Of a stretch of DNA of 64,000 nucleotides, positions 1 to 8,080 are shown one piece after another. Every line of letters starts with the position of its first letter. Position 1 is the stretch's first letter. Location: positions 473,182 through 537,181 of the forward strand of contig NZ_KB903465.1 in the NCBI RefSeq assembly GCF_000379765.1. The letters run 5' to 3'. Source of the stretch: Flexithrix dorotheae DSM 6795 (GTDB lineage Bacteria > Bacteroidota > Bacteroidia > Cytophagales > Flammeovirgaceae). The position numbers were made by a program, and so were the translations under genes. The notes under the pieces were generated by a model that saw nothing but the letters and a program-made list of their open reading frames with translations, was not told the DNA's origin and did not search any database.

Positions 1-1888
1 AGGCATAATTCAATCTTCCAAAATAAGAAGAGAAATTAACGCCTTTGTAATAACCACTATTAACTTGTCTTGTATCTGCAGGAACAGTACTCAGGGTAAT
101 GAAGTCTAAATCTTTAGAGAAAGGATTCAATCCACTTCCGCTCATAAACCTTCCAGTCCCGGTATTTAAGGCTTCTTGTCCACCTAAGATATCAATTGAA
201 TGAACACCAAATTTTTTCTTATAGTTAATGGTATTAGTCCAAACCCAACCGAAATTATAACCTGAACCTTCATTATAAGAGAATGAAGAGTTATTTTCCG
301 AGTTTTCATATTGCCTTGGGAAATATCCCCAGGAATAATTATTAGAATAATCAACACCATAACTGGTTCGAATTACCAAATCCTCTACAAGTTCTAATTC
401 TGCATAAACATTACCAAATATTTTTGCCTGAAACGCTCTGTCATTTTGGTTTCTGTCCAAATTTGCCACTGGGTTTCTGGGATTATTAAATCCAGGAGCC
501 CTTGTACCTGCATATCCGCCAAATTCGTCATATACCGGAATGATGGAAGGCATTCTAAATGCTTGCAATATATCGTTTTCATCATCAGCCACACCGGCTC
601 CTCCACCACCACCAAGTAATTGCCTCACTTGCCTGTAAGTGGCTTGAAAGTTTTGACCTATTCTTAATTTATCATTAAGTACCCCAAATTGAGAATTGGC
701 CCTCATACTATATCTTCTAAATTTTTGATGAAGCATTATACCATCCTGCTCCTGAAGGCCCAAACCGAGGTAAAATCTACTATTTTCACCTCCTCCAGAC
801 ATGCCCACCGAGTGACGGTGAAGTGGAGCTACTCTTGTAATCTCATCATACCAGTTGGTTCCACTCTTATTAGCCCTGGTTACCTGATAAATATCTCCTT
901 TTTCAGGATCAATATTATATTTGGCTCTTTCCGCCTCTAAATCTACATTTCCTACCACACCACCCTGGCTTCCAACAAGGATATAATCAGGTATTACAGG
1001 AGAAGTACCAGTTCCGAACTGAGGATGAATAAATTCAGGGTCAGTACCATTTTGAATGGCAGTGTTTCTAAATGCATTCCAGGTCCATTCAGCAAACTCT
1101 GAAGGGTTCAAAACTCCTGGAGCAGTTCCCGGGTCAGTAAAACCAAACATTCCGTCATAAGTAACGCTTAGCTTTTTCGCTCCCTTTTTACCTTGTTTTG
1201 TAGTATAAACAATTACACCACTGGCAGCTCTGGCACCATAAATAGAAGCCGCTGCAGCATCTTTTAGCACGGTTGTGCTCTCGATGTCATCAGGATTTAA
1301 AAAATCAGTGGAGCCCACAGGGACACCATCTACCACATATAAGGGCTCATTTCCACCAAAAGCACCAAAACCTCTTACCCTTACCTGAGAAGTTGTTCCT
1401 GGCTGCCCGTTTGTAACCACTGTTACACCTGCAACCCTACCTTGTAATTGTTGTTCTACGTTTCCTGAAGGCACAACAGTCAAATCCTTTGCTTCAACAG
1501 TTGAAACAGAACCTGTGGTTTCCCTTCTGGAATCAATTGAGTAACCAGTTACTACAACTTCAGAAAGGGACTGTGTATCAAATTCCAAAGGAACATCAAT
1601 CACACTCTGGCTTCCTACTGTAACCTGAGTAGTTGCATAACCGACAAATGAAAAAACTAATACGGATGATTCCGATGGAACAGATAAAGAGTAATTTCCA
1701 TCGATATCTGTTGTAGTACCTGTAGTAGTACCCTGCACCAGGATACTTACTCCAGGAAGCGGACTATTATCCGAAGCGTCTGTAACTGTACCTGAAACAG
1801 TGGTTTGGGCATACGCACCAAAACTAAACAGGAACAAAAACGCAAGAAGAGGGATTTTCCCCCATGATAGGTAATTATTCACTTTCAT
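1..1888 (-). CDS. SusC/RagA-family TonB-linked outer membrane protein (3' end outside window)
   Basis: An open frame reads leftward from an ATG at 1888 (MKVNNYLSWGKIPLL) to the window edge without a stop, giving about 629 residues of a protein that is usually about 1000. It has a signal peptide ending in AYAQ, then a carboxypeptidase-like regulatory domain (about residues 28-105, with the typical SVLVFSFVGYATTQV), then the TonB plug domain with QLQGRVAGV, VRVRGFG and PLYVVDGVPVG, then the start of the beta barrel. Such proteins import oligosaccharides or peptides across the outer membrane using TonB energy. A SusD partner would be expected to the left, outside this window. Substrate cannot be told. 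No promoter box was seen close upstream. Family assignment is secure. Confidence 0.93.
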   Translation of the reverse strand, partial: MKVNNYLSWGKIPLLAFLFLFSFGAYAQTTVSGTVTDASDNSPLPGVSILVQGTTTGTTTDIDGNYSLSVPSESSVLVFSFVGYATTQVTVGSQSVIDVPLEFDTQSLSEVVVTGYSIDSRRETTGSVSTVEAKDLTVVPSGNVEQQLQGRVAGVTVVTNGQPGTTSQVRVRGFGAFGGNEPLYVVDGVPVGSTDFLNPDDIESTTVLKDAAAASIYGARAASGVIVYTTKQGKKGAKKLSVTYDGMFGFTDPGTAPGVLNPSEFAEWTWNAFRNTAIQNGTDPEFIHPQFGTGTSPVIPDYILVGSQGGVVGNVDLEAERAKYNIDPEKGDIYQVTRANKSGTNWYDEITRVAPLHRHSVGMSGGGENSRFYLGLGLQEQDGIMLHQKFRRYSMRANSQFGVLNDKLRIGQNFQATYRQVRQLLGGGGGAGVADDENDILQAFRMPSIIPVYDEFGGYAGTRAPGFNNPRNPVANLDRNQNDRAFQAKIFGNVYAELELVEDLVIRTSYGVDYSNNYSWGYFPRQYENSENNSSFSYNEGSGYNFGWVWTNTINYKKKFGVHSIDILGGQEALNTGTGRFMSGSGLNPFSKDLDFITLSTVPADTRQVNSGYYKGVNFSSYFGRLNYA

Positions 1889-2615
1889 AATTAGGAGTTT
1901 ATTGTGAAAAAAATTAAAATATAAAATCTTTATCTTAAATCCTGCAATCGTTTTAATTTCAATTTAAATCGATTGAGGAATTTCAATATGGTACAAACAA
2001 ATACAGTGAATTAACTTTCACAATGATTAATAACCTGAAATTTGAGGAAGAATTAAGTACTAAAAACGGAAGGTTCTAAAAAGATGTCAGACCGTAAAAG
2101 AGGAGATTTCTGAAAATAATTCAGGCAGTAATTTGTGGTAATAATCACTTTCATATTTATTAATTTATTAGTTAGTATTAATTAATTGTAGTATTAGTTA
2201 GTAGTTAGTGAGCTCAAAAAATTTAATTCTTGGACTTAGTCATATTCATTGCCCAAAGATGAAAAAAAAATTTAATGAACTCAAAGTTGTTCTTTTTTTT
2301 TTTAGGATGCAAATTTTTTGCATAAAAAAAACAACGTAACTTTCTGATAAACAGGACTATGCAAAATACTCTTTGCGCTTTAATAACAATTAGAATCAGA
2401 TCGGAACCCACTGATAATGAGCAAGAAATAATTTAAACGTAAGAAGTACATATAAATATTTTTTTGCACTTAAATTTATGCTCCATTCTCTATATTATTT
2501 CCCTAATTATGTAATTTAGAATCACACCTAATAAGCTTAACCACTTAAATCATATTTAAAGACATTTATAAGGTAAGAATTTATCAATTGTTTCTTAATT
2601 TTATTTCTATACTTC
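1889..2615. other. Intergenic region upstream of the SusC gene
   Basis: This 727-bp AT-rich stretch has no convincing gene. A 62-codon open frame at 2223-2411 (minus) is low-complexity and lysine/phenylalanine-rich because of poly-T tracts, so I treat it as chance. The 10-mer TTAGTTAGTA occurs at 2168-2177 and 2194-2203, 26 bp apart, with further TTAGT copies around it; this could be a regulator site upstream of the SusC gene. I found no clear TAnnTTTG promoter box on the minus strand here. Confidence 0.5.
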
Positions 2616-4517
2616 TTACAATTTAATAATTTTTCCCCAACCGTCAACTTCTCCTATGTGATTTTCTTTTTTAATTTTATTAATTCTCTCCAAAATCTTT
2701 CCCTTAAACTTCCAACAGGTATTTTGACGAAGTTCTAAAATATTAGAAAGCTCGCTGGCAGTTATCTCCTCTCCATTTACATAAACCAAAAAAAGCAGGT
2801 AAAAAGCTTTCTTCATAGGTAAATGACTTCTCTGGAAAATGGTATTCGTAGTACATGATTCATTATACCTGCATTTGGTGCATCTCCGGCTATAATTCCC
2901 AGTACCGCGAATGTATTTTTCATTACCGCACTTTTTACATCTATATTGATTAGGCCATTTCAGCTCATCCAGATATTTATAACAAGCCTCATCATCCGGG
3001 AAAATTTTTTCAAATTCTTCAAAAGAAACATTGCTCATCATTACCCTGGCCTTTAGTAGGTCATTCAAATTTCCATGAAGTGTTAAGTTTTCATCATTCA
3101 GATTACTATTTATTTTTTCTATTTCAGCCTTTTTCTGTTGAAGTTCAATGGTTTGATTTTTTAATTTATCATTTATTTCGTTTAAGGCCTGGTTTTTTAA
3201 TTCGATAGTCTTCTTATTCTCTTCAATTTCTAATGTTCTCTCTATTACTTTCTGCTCAATTTCTTTATTAATCCTGTCTTTTATCCGCTCGTTCTCCTTT
3301 AGTTGTTCTATAGTTTTTTGTTGCGCAAGTTCTTTTTCATTTTTCACCATTTTGAAGCGATCTGCCTGCGCAAGAGAAAACAGCACAATTTCAATTACAA
3401 AACCTATATCAAGGCTATACACAAAAAGAATATTATCGGAAACAGTTAGTCCATATCTTCTGAGAATTAAAGATATTACTCCAAGCAATGTAAAGGAATA
3501 TCCAATTACAAAAAACCGGGAAGACCGGTGTCCCATACGCCAGGTTTGAACTGAACCCAGATATATTAAAATAAATGGGATTAGATAGAAAAAGGGAGCT
3601 TCAAAATGGTAGATCTCACTAAAAACATATATTACACTGTAAATTCCCACAAAAACATTGATTAGAAAGTTAAGTTTTGGAAGTAATTTTTGAAGGTCTA
3701 AAAACGATTTAGCATATATGGTGAAAAATACCAGGAAAATAAATGGAGCACCGTAATTCCCAATTACATGGTTAAACCATGGCCACTTATTCCAAATATA
3801 TTGAAAACCTATTCCATCTTCTGAAAATCCTAAAAGGCCACAGCTCAGGATATAAAAAACAAAATACAAATAGAACTTTTCTTTCATGGAAAAGAACAAC
3901 AGCAGATTGTAAACGGCCATTATGGATAAAATCCCATAAAATACGCCAAGCAGGTAATATTCATTAATACTATAAAATATTTGATATCGGGCTGATCGAA
4001 GCCTGATAATGCTTACTGGATTATTTGAAGCACTTATGCGAAAATAAAATGTGATTACTTCCCTGGAATCCCGTACCTCAGGAACTTTAAACAGAAAATT
4101 TTTGTGAAAATAATCCCTTGTTTCAAATTCTTGATTAAAACCAGTATCATCTAAAAGTGCTATAGTATCCCCTATTGTATAATACCCGGCAATGTATTCC
4201 TGATGCAAATCACTAGATTCTATTAACCACTGTTCGTTTAACAACCCCTTACCAAAAATGCTAAACCTAACCCAATAAGTCACCTCCGGATTGTTAATTG
4301 GGATAATGGAAGTTTTGCTTAAGGCAAACTTATCCGAAAAATCATTGCTCAAAATCTCATTAATAGTCAACTGATTAGAAGAATCAATAAAGATTTCCTG
4401 ATTAGGAAAACCTAATTGGATATTTTCATCTTCACCAGAGACAAATAAGGGGTCAGCAGCTCTAAGTAAAAACGGAAATATAATCAGTAGAAAAATGATT
4501 TGTAGTTTTATAATCAT
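2616..4517 (-). CDS. 7TMR-DISM membrane receptor fused to an IS1595-transposase-type zinc ribbon and HTH
   Basis: This 633-residue protein has a signal peptide (1-20), an extracellular 7TMR-DISMED2-like sensor domain (about 25-175), seven membrane segments (about 185-385) and a long coiled coil (about 388-495). The C-terminus is unusual. Residues 500-610 match the N-terminal module of IS1595/ISXO2 transposases: FPDDEACYKYLDELKWPNQ, a four-cysteine zinc ribbon (C527, C530, C546, C549), then TIFQRSHLPMKKAFYLL and a helix-turn-helix around 585-612. The protein stops at IGEVDGWGK, about where the transposase DDE core would begin (typically GEVExDE). No kinase domain is present. The likely reading is a membrane-tethered receptor with a DNA-binding output domain. 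Start is the ATG at 4517 before a clear signal peptide. The neighbour downstream of the 631-bp gap shares the sensor architecture. Confidence 0.88.
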   Translation of the reverse strand: MIIKLQIIFLLIIFPFLLRAADPLFVSGEDENIQLGFPNQEIFIDSSNQLTINEILSNDFSDKFALSKTSIIPINNPEVTYWVRFSIFGKGLLNEQWLIESSDLHQEYIAGYYTIGDTIALLDDTGFNQEFETRDYFHKNFLFKVPEVRDSREVITFYFRISASNNPVSIIRLRSARYQIFYSINEYYLLGVFYGILSIMAVYNLLLFFSMKEKFYLYFVFYILSCGLLGFSEDGIGFQYIWNKWPWFNHVIGNYGAPFIFLVFFTIYAKSFLDLQKLLPKLNFLINVFVGIYSVIYVFSEIYHFEAPFFYLIPFILIYLGSVQTWRMGHRSSRFFVIGYSFTLLGVISLILRRYGLTVSDNILFVYSLDIGFVIEIVLFSLAQADRFKMVKNEKELAQQKTIEQLKENERIKDRINKEIEQKVIERTLEIEENKKTIELKNQALNEINDKLKNQTIELQQKKAEIEKINSNLNDENLTLHGNLNDLLKARVMMSNVSFEEFEKIFPDDEACYKYLDELKWPNQYRCKKCGNEKYIRGTGNYSRRCTKCRYNESCTTNTIFQRSHLPMKKAFYLLFLVYVNGEEITASELSNILELRQNTCWKFKGKILERINKIKKENHIGEVDGWGKIIKL

Positions 4518-5148
4518 AGGGAAAGGGGGTAAATAAAATCAGCCTTAATATGGCCTGTTCCTTTAATATATTACTTGATAAAAGGTAATGTGGTTTAATG
4601 GACAACAAGTCCTATTAACCTCATATTATCCTGATAAATCTACCAAGGTAATAGTTATTATCTAAATTTTATGATTATCCCAGATTTCAAAGAACATTTA
4701 TATTTATTCTATGGGGTTCTCTAAACCTTTTTTGGTTTAAAAAAACTCATTCTTCCCAATCTTTAATTTATCATTCATCCAAGCACAATTCATTCTTTTA
4801 ATTTTTCGAATGCACTACAAATCCAAATTTATTGGAATAAAATTAGTTTCCAAGGGTTTCTATAAAAATTTGTGTGCGGACACAAAAATATAATAAATAA
4901 ATCAGGTTTCTATTATCAAATCATGAATTATACAGATAAGTAGTAATTCAAAAAAAAACCTGTATTATTTTGCCATAAAAGACTAATAGAGAGTTTACCG
5001 TTTCTCGGAAATAATAGTACCCGGTATGGATTACCTGGTATGGAGTACCCGGTGTGGAGCACGGGTGCTTAGAAATTAAGTATAGGAATGAACCCTTATA
5101 AAGAATTAGGGAAACATTTAACTCAGGCAGGAAGTCAAATTAATTATT
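4518..5148. other. Intergenic region between the two 7TMR-DISM genes
   Basis: This 631-bp region lies upstream of the receptor gene at 2616-4517 and downstream of the kinase gene, both on the minus strand. I see no gene. Most of it is AT-rich, but 5017-5070 is GC-rich and holds a short tandem repeat (listed separately). The length and the repeat suggest the two receptor genes are transcribed separately, although this is inference. Confidence 0.5.
5017..5058. repeat. Three tandem 14-bp repeats
   Basis: Three adjacent 14-mers are seen: GTACCCGGTATGGA (5017-5030), TTACCTGGTATGGA (5031-5044) and GTACCCGGTGTGGA (5045-5058), followed by GCACGGGTGC. Copies 1 and 3 differ at one base and copies 1 and 2 at two. 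The GC content stands out sharply from the AT-rich surroundings. It could be a small satellite repeat or a regulator-binding array in front of the receptor gene. Confidence 0.85.
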
Positions 5149-7548
5149 TTATTGACTTTGTTTTACAGGAATTACGATACTAAAACTTGTACCCTCTCCC
5201 TCCTTACTTTCAGCTACGATTTTTCCAAAATGTTTTTCAATTATACTATGGCTAATGGATAACCCCAGTCCTGTCCCCTCTCCAACATCCTTAGTCGTGT
5301 AAAAAGGTTCAAATATCTTTTCTTTCACTTCATCAGGAATTCCATTACCATTATCGGTAATTCTGATTTCAACAAAATCGCCTTCCTCATTTTCGGATGA
5401 CTCCTCTCCTGCAATAGCCAAAGAATGAACAGTGGTGGAAATAATTACCTTGCCCTCTTCATTATCCTGCTTTTCCTTTACCGCATGGATGGCATTCACC
5501 AATACATTCATGAAAACCTGATTGAGCTGACCGGGATAGCATTCTACAATAGGAAGTTTCGTATCATATTCTTTAACTACCTTAACCCCTCCTTTTAATT
5601 GAGTTCTTAAAAGCGTCAGAGTTGAATCAAGTCCGTCATGTATATTTGCAGTCTTTAATTCATCTTCATCTAATCTTGAAAACACCCTTAAACCTCTCAC
5701 AATTTCAGCAGTTCTTACAGCGCCTTCTTTAATGTCCTTTATAAGCGCCATGGCATCTTCCTTATTCCCATCAAAATCAAACTCTTCCTTCATTCTCTCC
5801 ATATCCTTCAGAAAAGCAATCACTTCTTCTCTTGAATTCTCCGGACCAATTTTATCATAATGTTCAAGGACTTCCATGAGTTCGGTCAAAACCATTTCCA
5901 GTGTTTCTACACCTGCATACACAAAATTGATAGGGTTATTAATTTCATGCGCAATTCCTGCAGTTAACAGACCTACAGAAGCCATCTTCTCAGACTGAAT
6001 TAGCTGTACCTGAGCCGCTTTTAGTTGTCCCAGAGTATTGTTTAGTTTTTCATTAAGAAAATTTAATTCCTTATTACTTGAACTTAACTTATGGTTGGTG
6101 ATTTCCAGTTCATCATTGGTTTTGTAAAGTTCATCATTCTTTTCGTACAGTTCCCAGTTCATTTCCACCAATTCTTTGGCCTGTAAGGCAATTTCCTGCT
6201 GGTGTTCCCGCACTTTTTCAGTTCTTTCCTGTACCTTTTTCTCCAATTCCTGATTAAGTTCTATTCTTAACTTCTCACTCTTTTTCAGTTGGTTAATCAA
6301 TTTTTGCTGTTCGTTTATTCGCTTTTCATCATTAATTTTAAATCGATATCCCAAGCCAAAACTAAAAAGCAGGATCTCAAGGATAATACCCAACTGAATA
6401 AAGCTCACTGCAAAACTCACTTCCCAAAACACCAATAAAAAGGTGGCCAATAATGCCATAATTTTCAAACTTACTGTTCCGAAAATTAAATAAAGCGCAA
6501 GGCTGCTTCGGGTTTTTAATAGGGCAATTAGTAATATACTGGAAAAAAGCACCGCTGAAAGTAAAACGTAAGTACTAATTTTACTCACCAGGTAATAATT
6601 GAAATCTATTGATAAAATTGATAGTTCAACCGCAAGGATAATCAGGCGCCCCCTGATTACCCATAATAAAATCTTATCCCAAAAGGGAATAAGTTTTTTG
6701 GTATCCACAAACAATCGGATAAACTGAAAATAACTGACCGTTGCCAGTCCGGAGAGCGCATAAATAAAAGGGTTAATCTGAGGAAAACTTTTTGCGATAC
6801 TTTCAATGGCAAATCCATAATAATAAATGAAGTATAGCATCATTGTCCCAATGTAAACCGCATAAAAAAGATATGCCTTATCCTTAATGTAGAAATATAG
6901 GAAAAGGTTATATACCATCATTATCCAGATAATACCCTGAAAAATACCCTGAAATAAATTTCTTTGTTCCAATTCCTGATGATAAGATTCAATGGAACTT
7001 ATTTTCACATCAAAAACAGGAGGTCTTTTATCTACATTCTTAATTTTTATAAAAACATTGTAAGTAGTTTTTGCCGGAATACTTAAAATAACTTTACATT
7101 TCCTGTTTTTAGGCAGTTCTTTTTCTTCGAAAGGTACGTATTCCCCAGATTCCTTAGTGACCAGTTTTCCCTTTTTATCAAAATAGTATACCTCCGAAAA
7201 ATTAGTTCCTTTCTGTGCAGTTTGAAATAACCATTGTTTATCCTCCGAAGCATTATTTTTTATGGAAATCTTACCCCAATATGTGTTTGAGGCTTTTAAT
7301 GGTTGATCAAAACTTTTTAAAGGCAGGAATTTATTGGCATATTTTTCAGAAATAATTTCATTAAAGGTCAGTAAGTTGGTTTGGTCCTCAAATATAGACA
7401 GGTACTGGTTCAGAAAGCCATGTCTGCTATTTTCTGAATCCAAAACAACGGTATTTACCAGTTCTTCAGGATTTGTGGCATAAGCAATTATTTGGCTGAA
7501 TCCATTAATTATAAAGATGAAAAAAATAAAAAGTAATTTTCTAAACAT
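5149..7548 (-). CDS. 7TMR-DISM sensor histidine kinase
   Basis: The 799-residue protein has a signal peptide (1-24), a 7TMR-DISMED2-type sensor domain (about 30-185), seven membrane segments (about 198-402), a coiled coil (about 405-515), and a C-terminal histidine kinase. Kinase motifs are clear: the H-box GIAHEINNP with phospho-acceptor His534, the N-box NVLVNAIHAV (681-690), DNGNGIP (732-738) and the G2 box GEGTGLGLSIS (756-766). No receiver domain is fused and no response regulator gene is adjacent, so it is an orphan kinase whose target must lie elsewhere. The H-box and ATPase type resemble the HisKA/4TM-like kinases common in Cytophagales. The start ATG at 7548 precedes a good signal peptide. 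The same sensor layout as the protein at 2616-4517 suggests common descent or related ligands. Confidence 0.93.
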   Translation of the reverse strand: MFRKLLFIFFIFIINGFSQIIAYATNPEELVNTVVLDSENSRHGFLNQYLSIFEDQTNLLTFNEIISEKYANKFLPLKSFDQPLKASNTYWGKISIKNNASEDKQWLFQTAQKGTNFSEVYYFDKKGKLVTKESGEYVPFEEKELPKNRKCKVILSIPAKTTYNVFIKIKNVDKRPPVFDVKISSIESYHQELEQRNLFQGIFQGIIWIMMVYNLFLYFYIKDKAYLFYAVYIGTMMLYFIYYYGFAIESIAKSFPQINPFIYALSGLATVSYFQFIRLFVDTKKLIPFWDKILLWVIRGRLIILAVELSILSIDFNYYLVSKISTYVLLSAVLFSSILLIALLKTRSSLALYLIFGTVSLKIMALLATFLLVFWEVSFAVSFIQLGIILEILLFSFGLGYRFKINDEKRINEQQKLINQLKKSEKLRIELNQELEKKVQERTEKVREHQQEIALQAKELVEMNWELYEKNDELYKTNDELEITNHKLSSSNKELNFLNEKLNNTLGQLKAAQVQLIQSEKMASVGLLTAGIAHEINNPINFVYAGVETLEMVLTELMEVLEHYDKIGPENSREEVIAFLKDMERMKEEFDFDGNKEDAMALIKDIKEGAVRTAEIVRGLRVFSRLDEDELKTANIHDGLDSTLTLLRTQLKGGVKVVKEYDTKLPIVECYPGQLNQVFMNVLVNAIHAVKEKQDNEEGKVIISTTVHSLAIAGEESSENEEGDFVEIRITDNGNGIPDEVKEKIFEPFYTTKDVGEGTGLGLSISHSIIEKHFGKIVAESKEGEGTSFSIVIPVKQSQ

Positions 7549-7899
7549 GAACTAGTAGTTTCTTCTCTCCGACTTGCAGAGAAATATTTAGTGAGGATTC
7601 GAAAAAAATCATTCGCAAAAATTCCACATTTTCATACCTCTTTTAAATATTACTATTTCAATACTGCATAAGGGGTGGTTTATTTTATAGCACAGGTCTA
7701 AATTATTCCCAAATTATTACATCATGGTTGAAAAGGGAATGGAAAATTGGCTAAAGTATGTTTTTGCATAAATTTAAAGTCAAACCGATGGCTTAATTAT
7801 CAGGATTCCCCAGGCTTGTTCCCAAACAAAATAATAAAGAAAATCCCTTCTATCTCTGTTCTTTAATGGAATAAAAAGAAAGCATTAAAAGAATTTCAT

Positions 7900-7907
7900 T
7901 ACTTTTG
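7900..7907 (+). promoter_or_regulatory. Candidate -7 promoter box
   Basis: TACTTTTG fits the Bacteroidota -7 consensus TAnnTTTG exactly. A TTG -33 element at the usual 19-21 bp spacing is not evident, so support is partial. Transcription would start around 7914 and run toward gatB. Confidence 0.4.
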
Positions 7908-7913
7908 TAGCCC

Positions 7914-8056
7914 AAAATTATTGTGGATTTTGTTAAAGAATCTACCGATTTTTGGAAAGTTCGCTAACATTCTCAGACAAATTTTATAATTCATGTAATA
8001 ATTGTCTGCATTGTTTAGCATTATTGAAACCTGCTCTTTCGGCAGGATTTTTATTT
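7914..8056 (+). ncRNA. Candidate structured leader or small RNA upstream of gatB
   Basis: Between the promoter-like box at 7900 and gatB lies a hairpin CAGACAA/TTGTCTG (7974-7980 with 8002-8008) and then a short GC stem CCTGC/GCAGG (8030-8034 with 8042-8046) followed by ATTTTTATTTT. The order promoter box, hairpin, terminator-like hairpin fits either a small RNA of about 140 nt or an attenuating leader of gatB. I do not recognise a known RNA family. The terminal stem is only 5 bp, so this is tentative. Confidence 0.3.
8030..8056 (+). terminator. Weak intrinsic terminator-like hairpin
   Basis: A 5-bp stem CCTGC/GCAGG with a 7-nt loop is followed by a T-rich tail ATTTTTATTTT. It lies 25 bp before the gatB start codon, so it would end an upstream transcript or attenuate gatB. 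The stem is short and the call is weak. Confidence 0.4.
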
Positions 8057-8080
8057 TAAGGTTTTGAAATCATTTATTTA

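Larger units (their letters stand above)
7549..8080. other. Intergenic region between the kinase gene and gatB
   Basis: This 532-bp region separates divergently oriented genes. Its left half is AT-rich and shows nothing I can name. The right half (about 7900-8056) holds a promoter-like box, a 7-bp stem hairpin and a terminator-like hairpin, which together could be a short transcript or the gatB leader; these are listed separately. Confidence 0.5.

Noticed and set aside
689..940. 83-codon plus-strand open frame
   Set aside because: It is a shadow frame antisense to the SusC coding sequence, which is clearly the real gene.
2223..2411. 62-codon minus-strand open frame
   Set aside because: It is built from poly-T/poly-A tracts, is rich in Lys, Phe and Ile, and resembles no protein; it lies in a regulatory gap.
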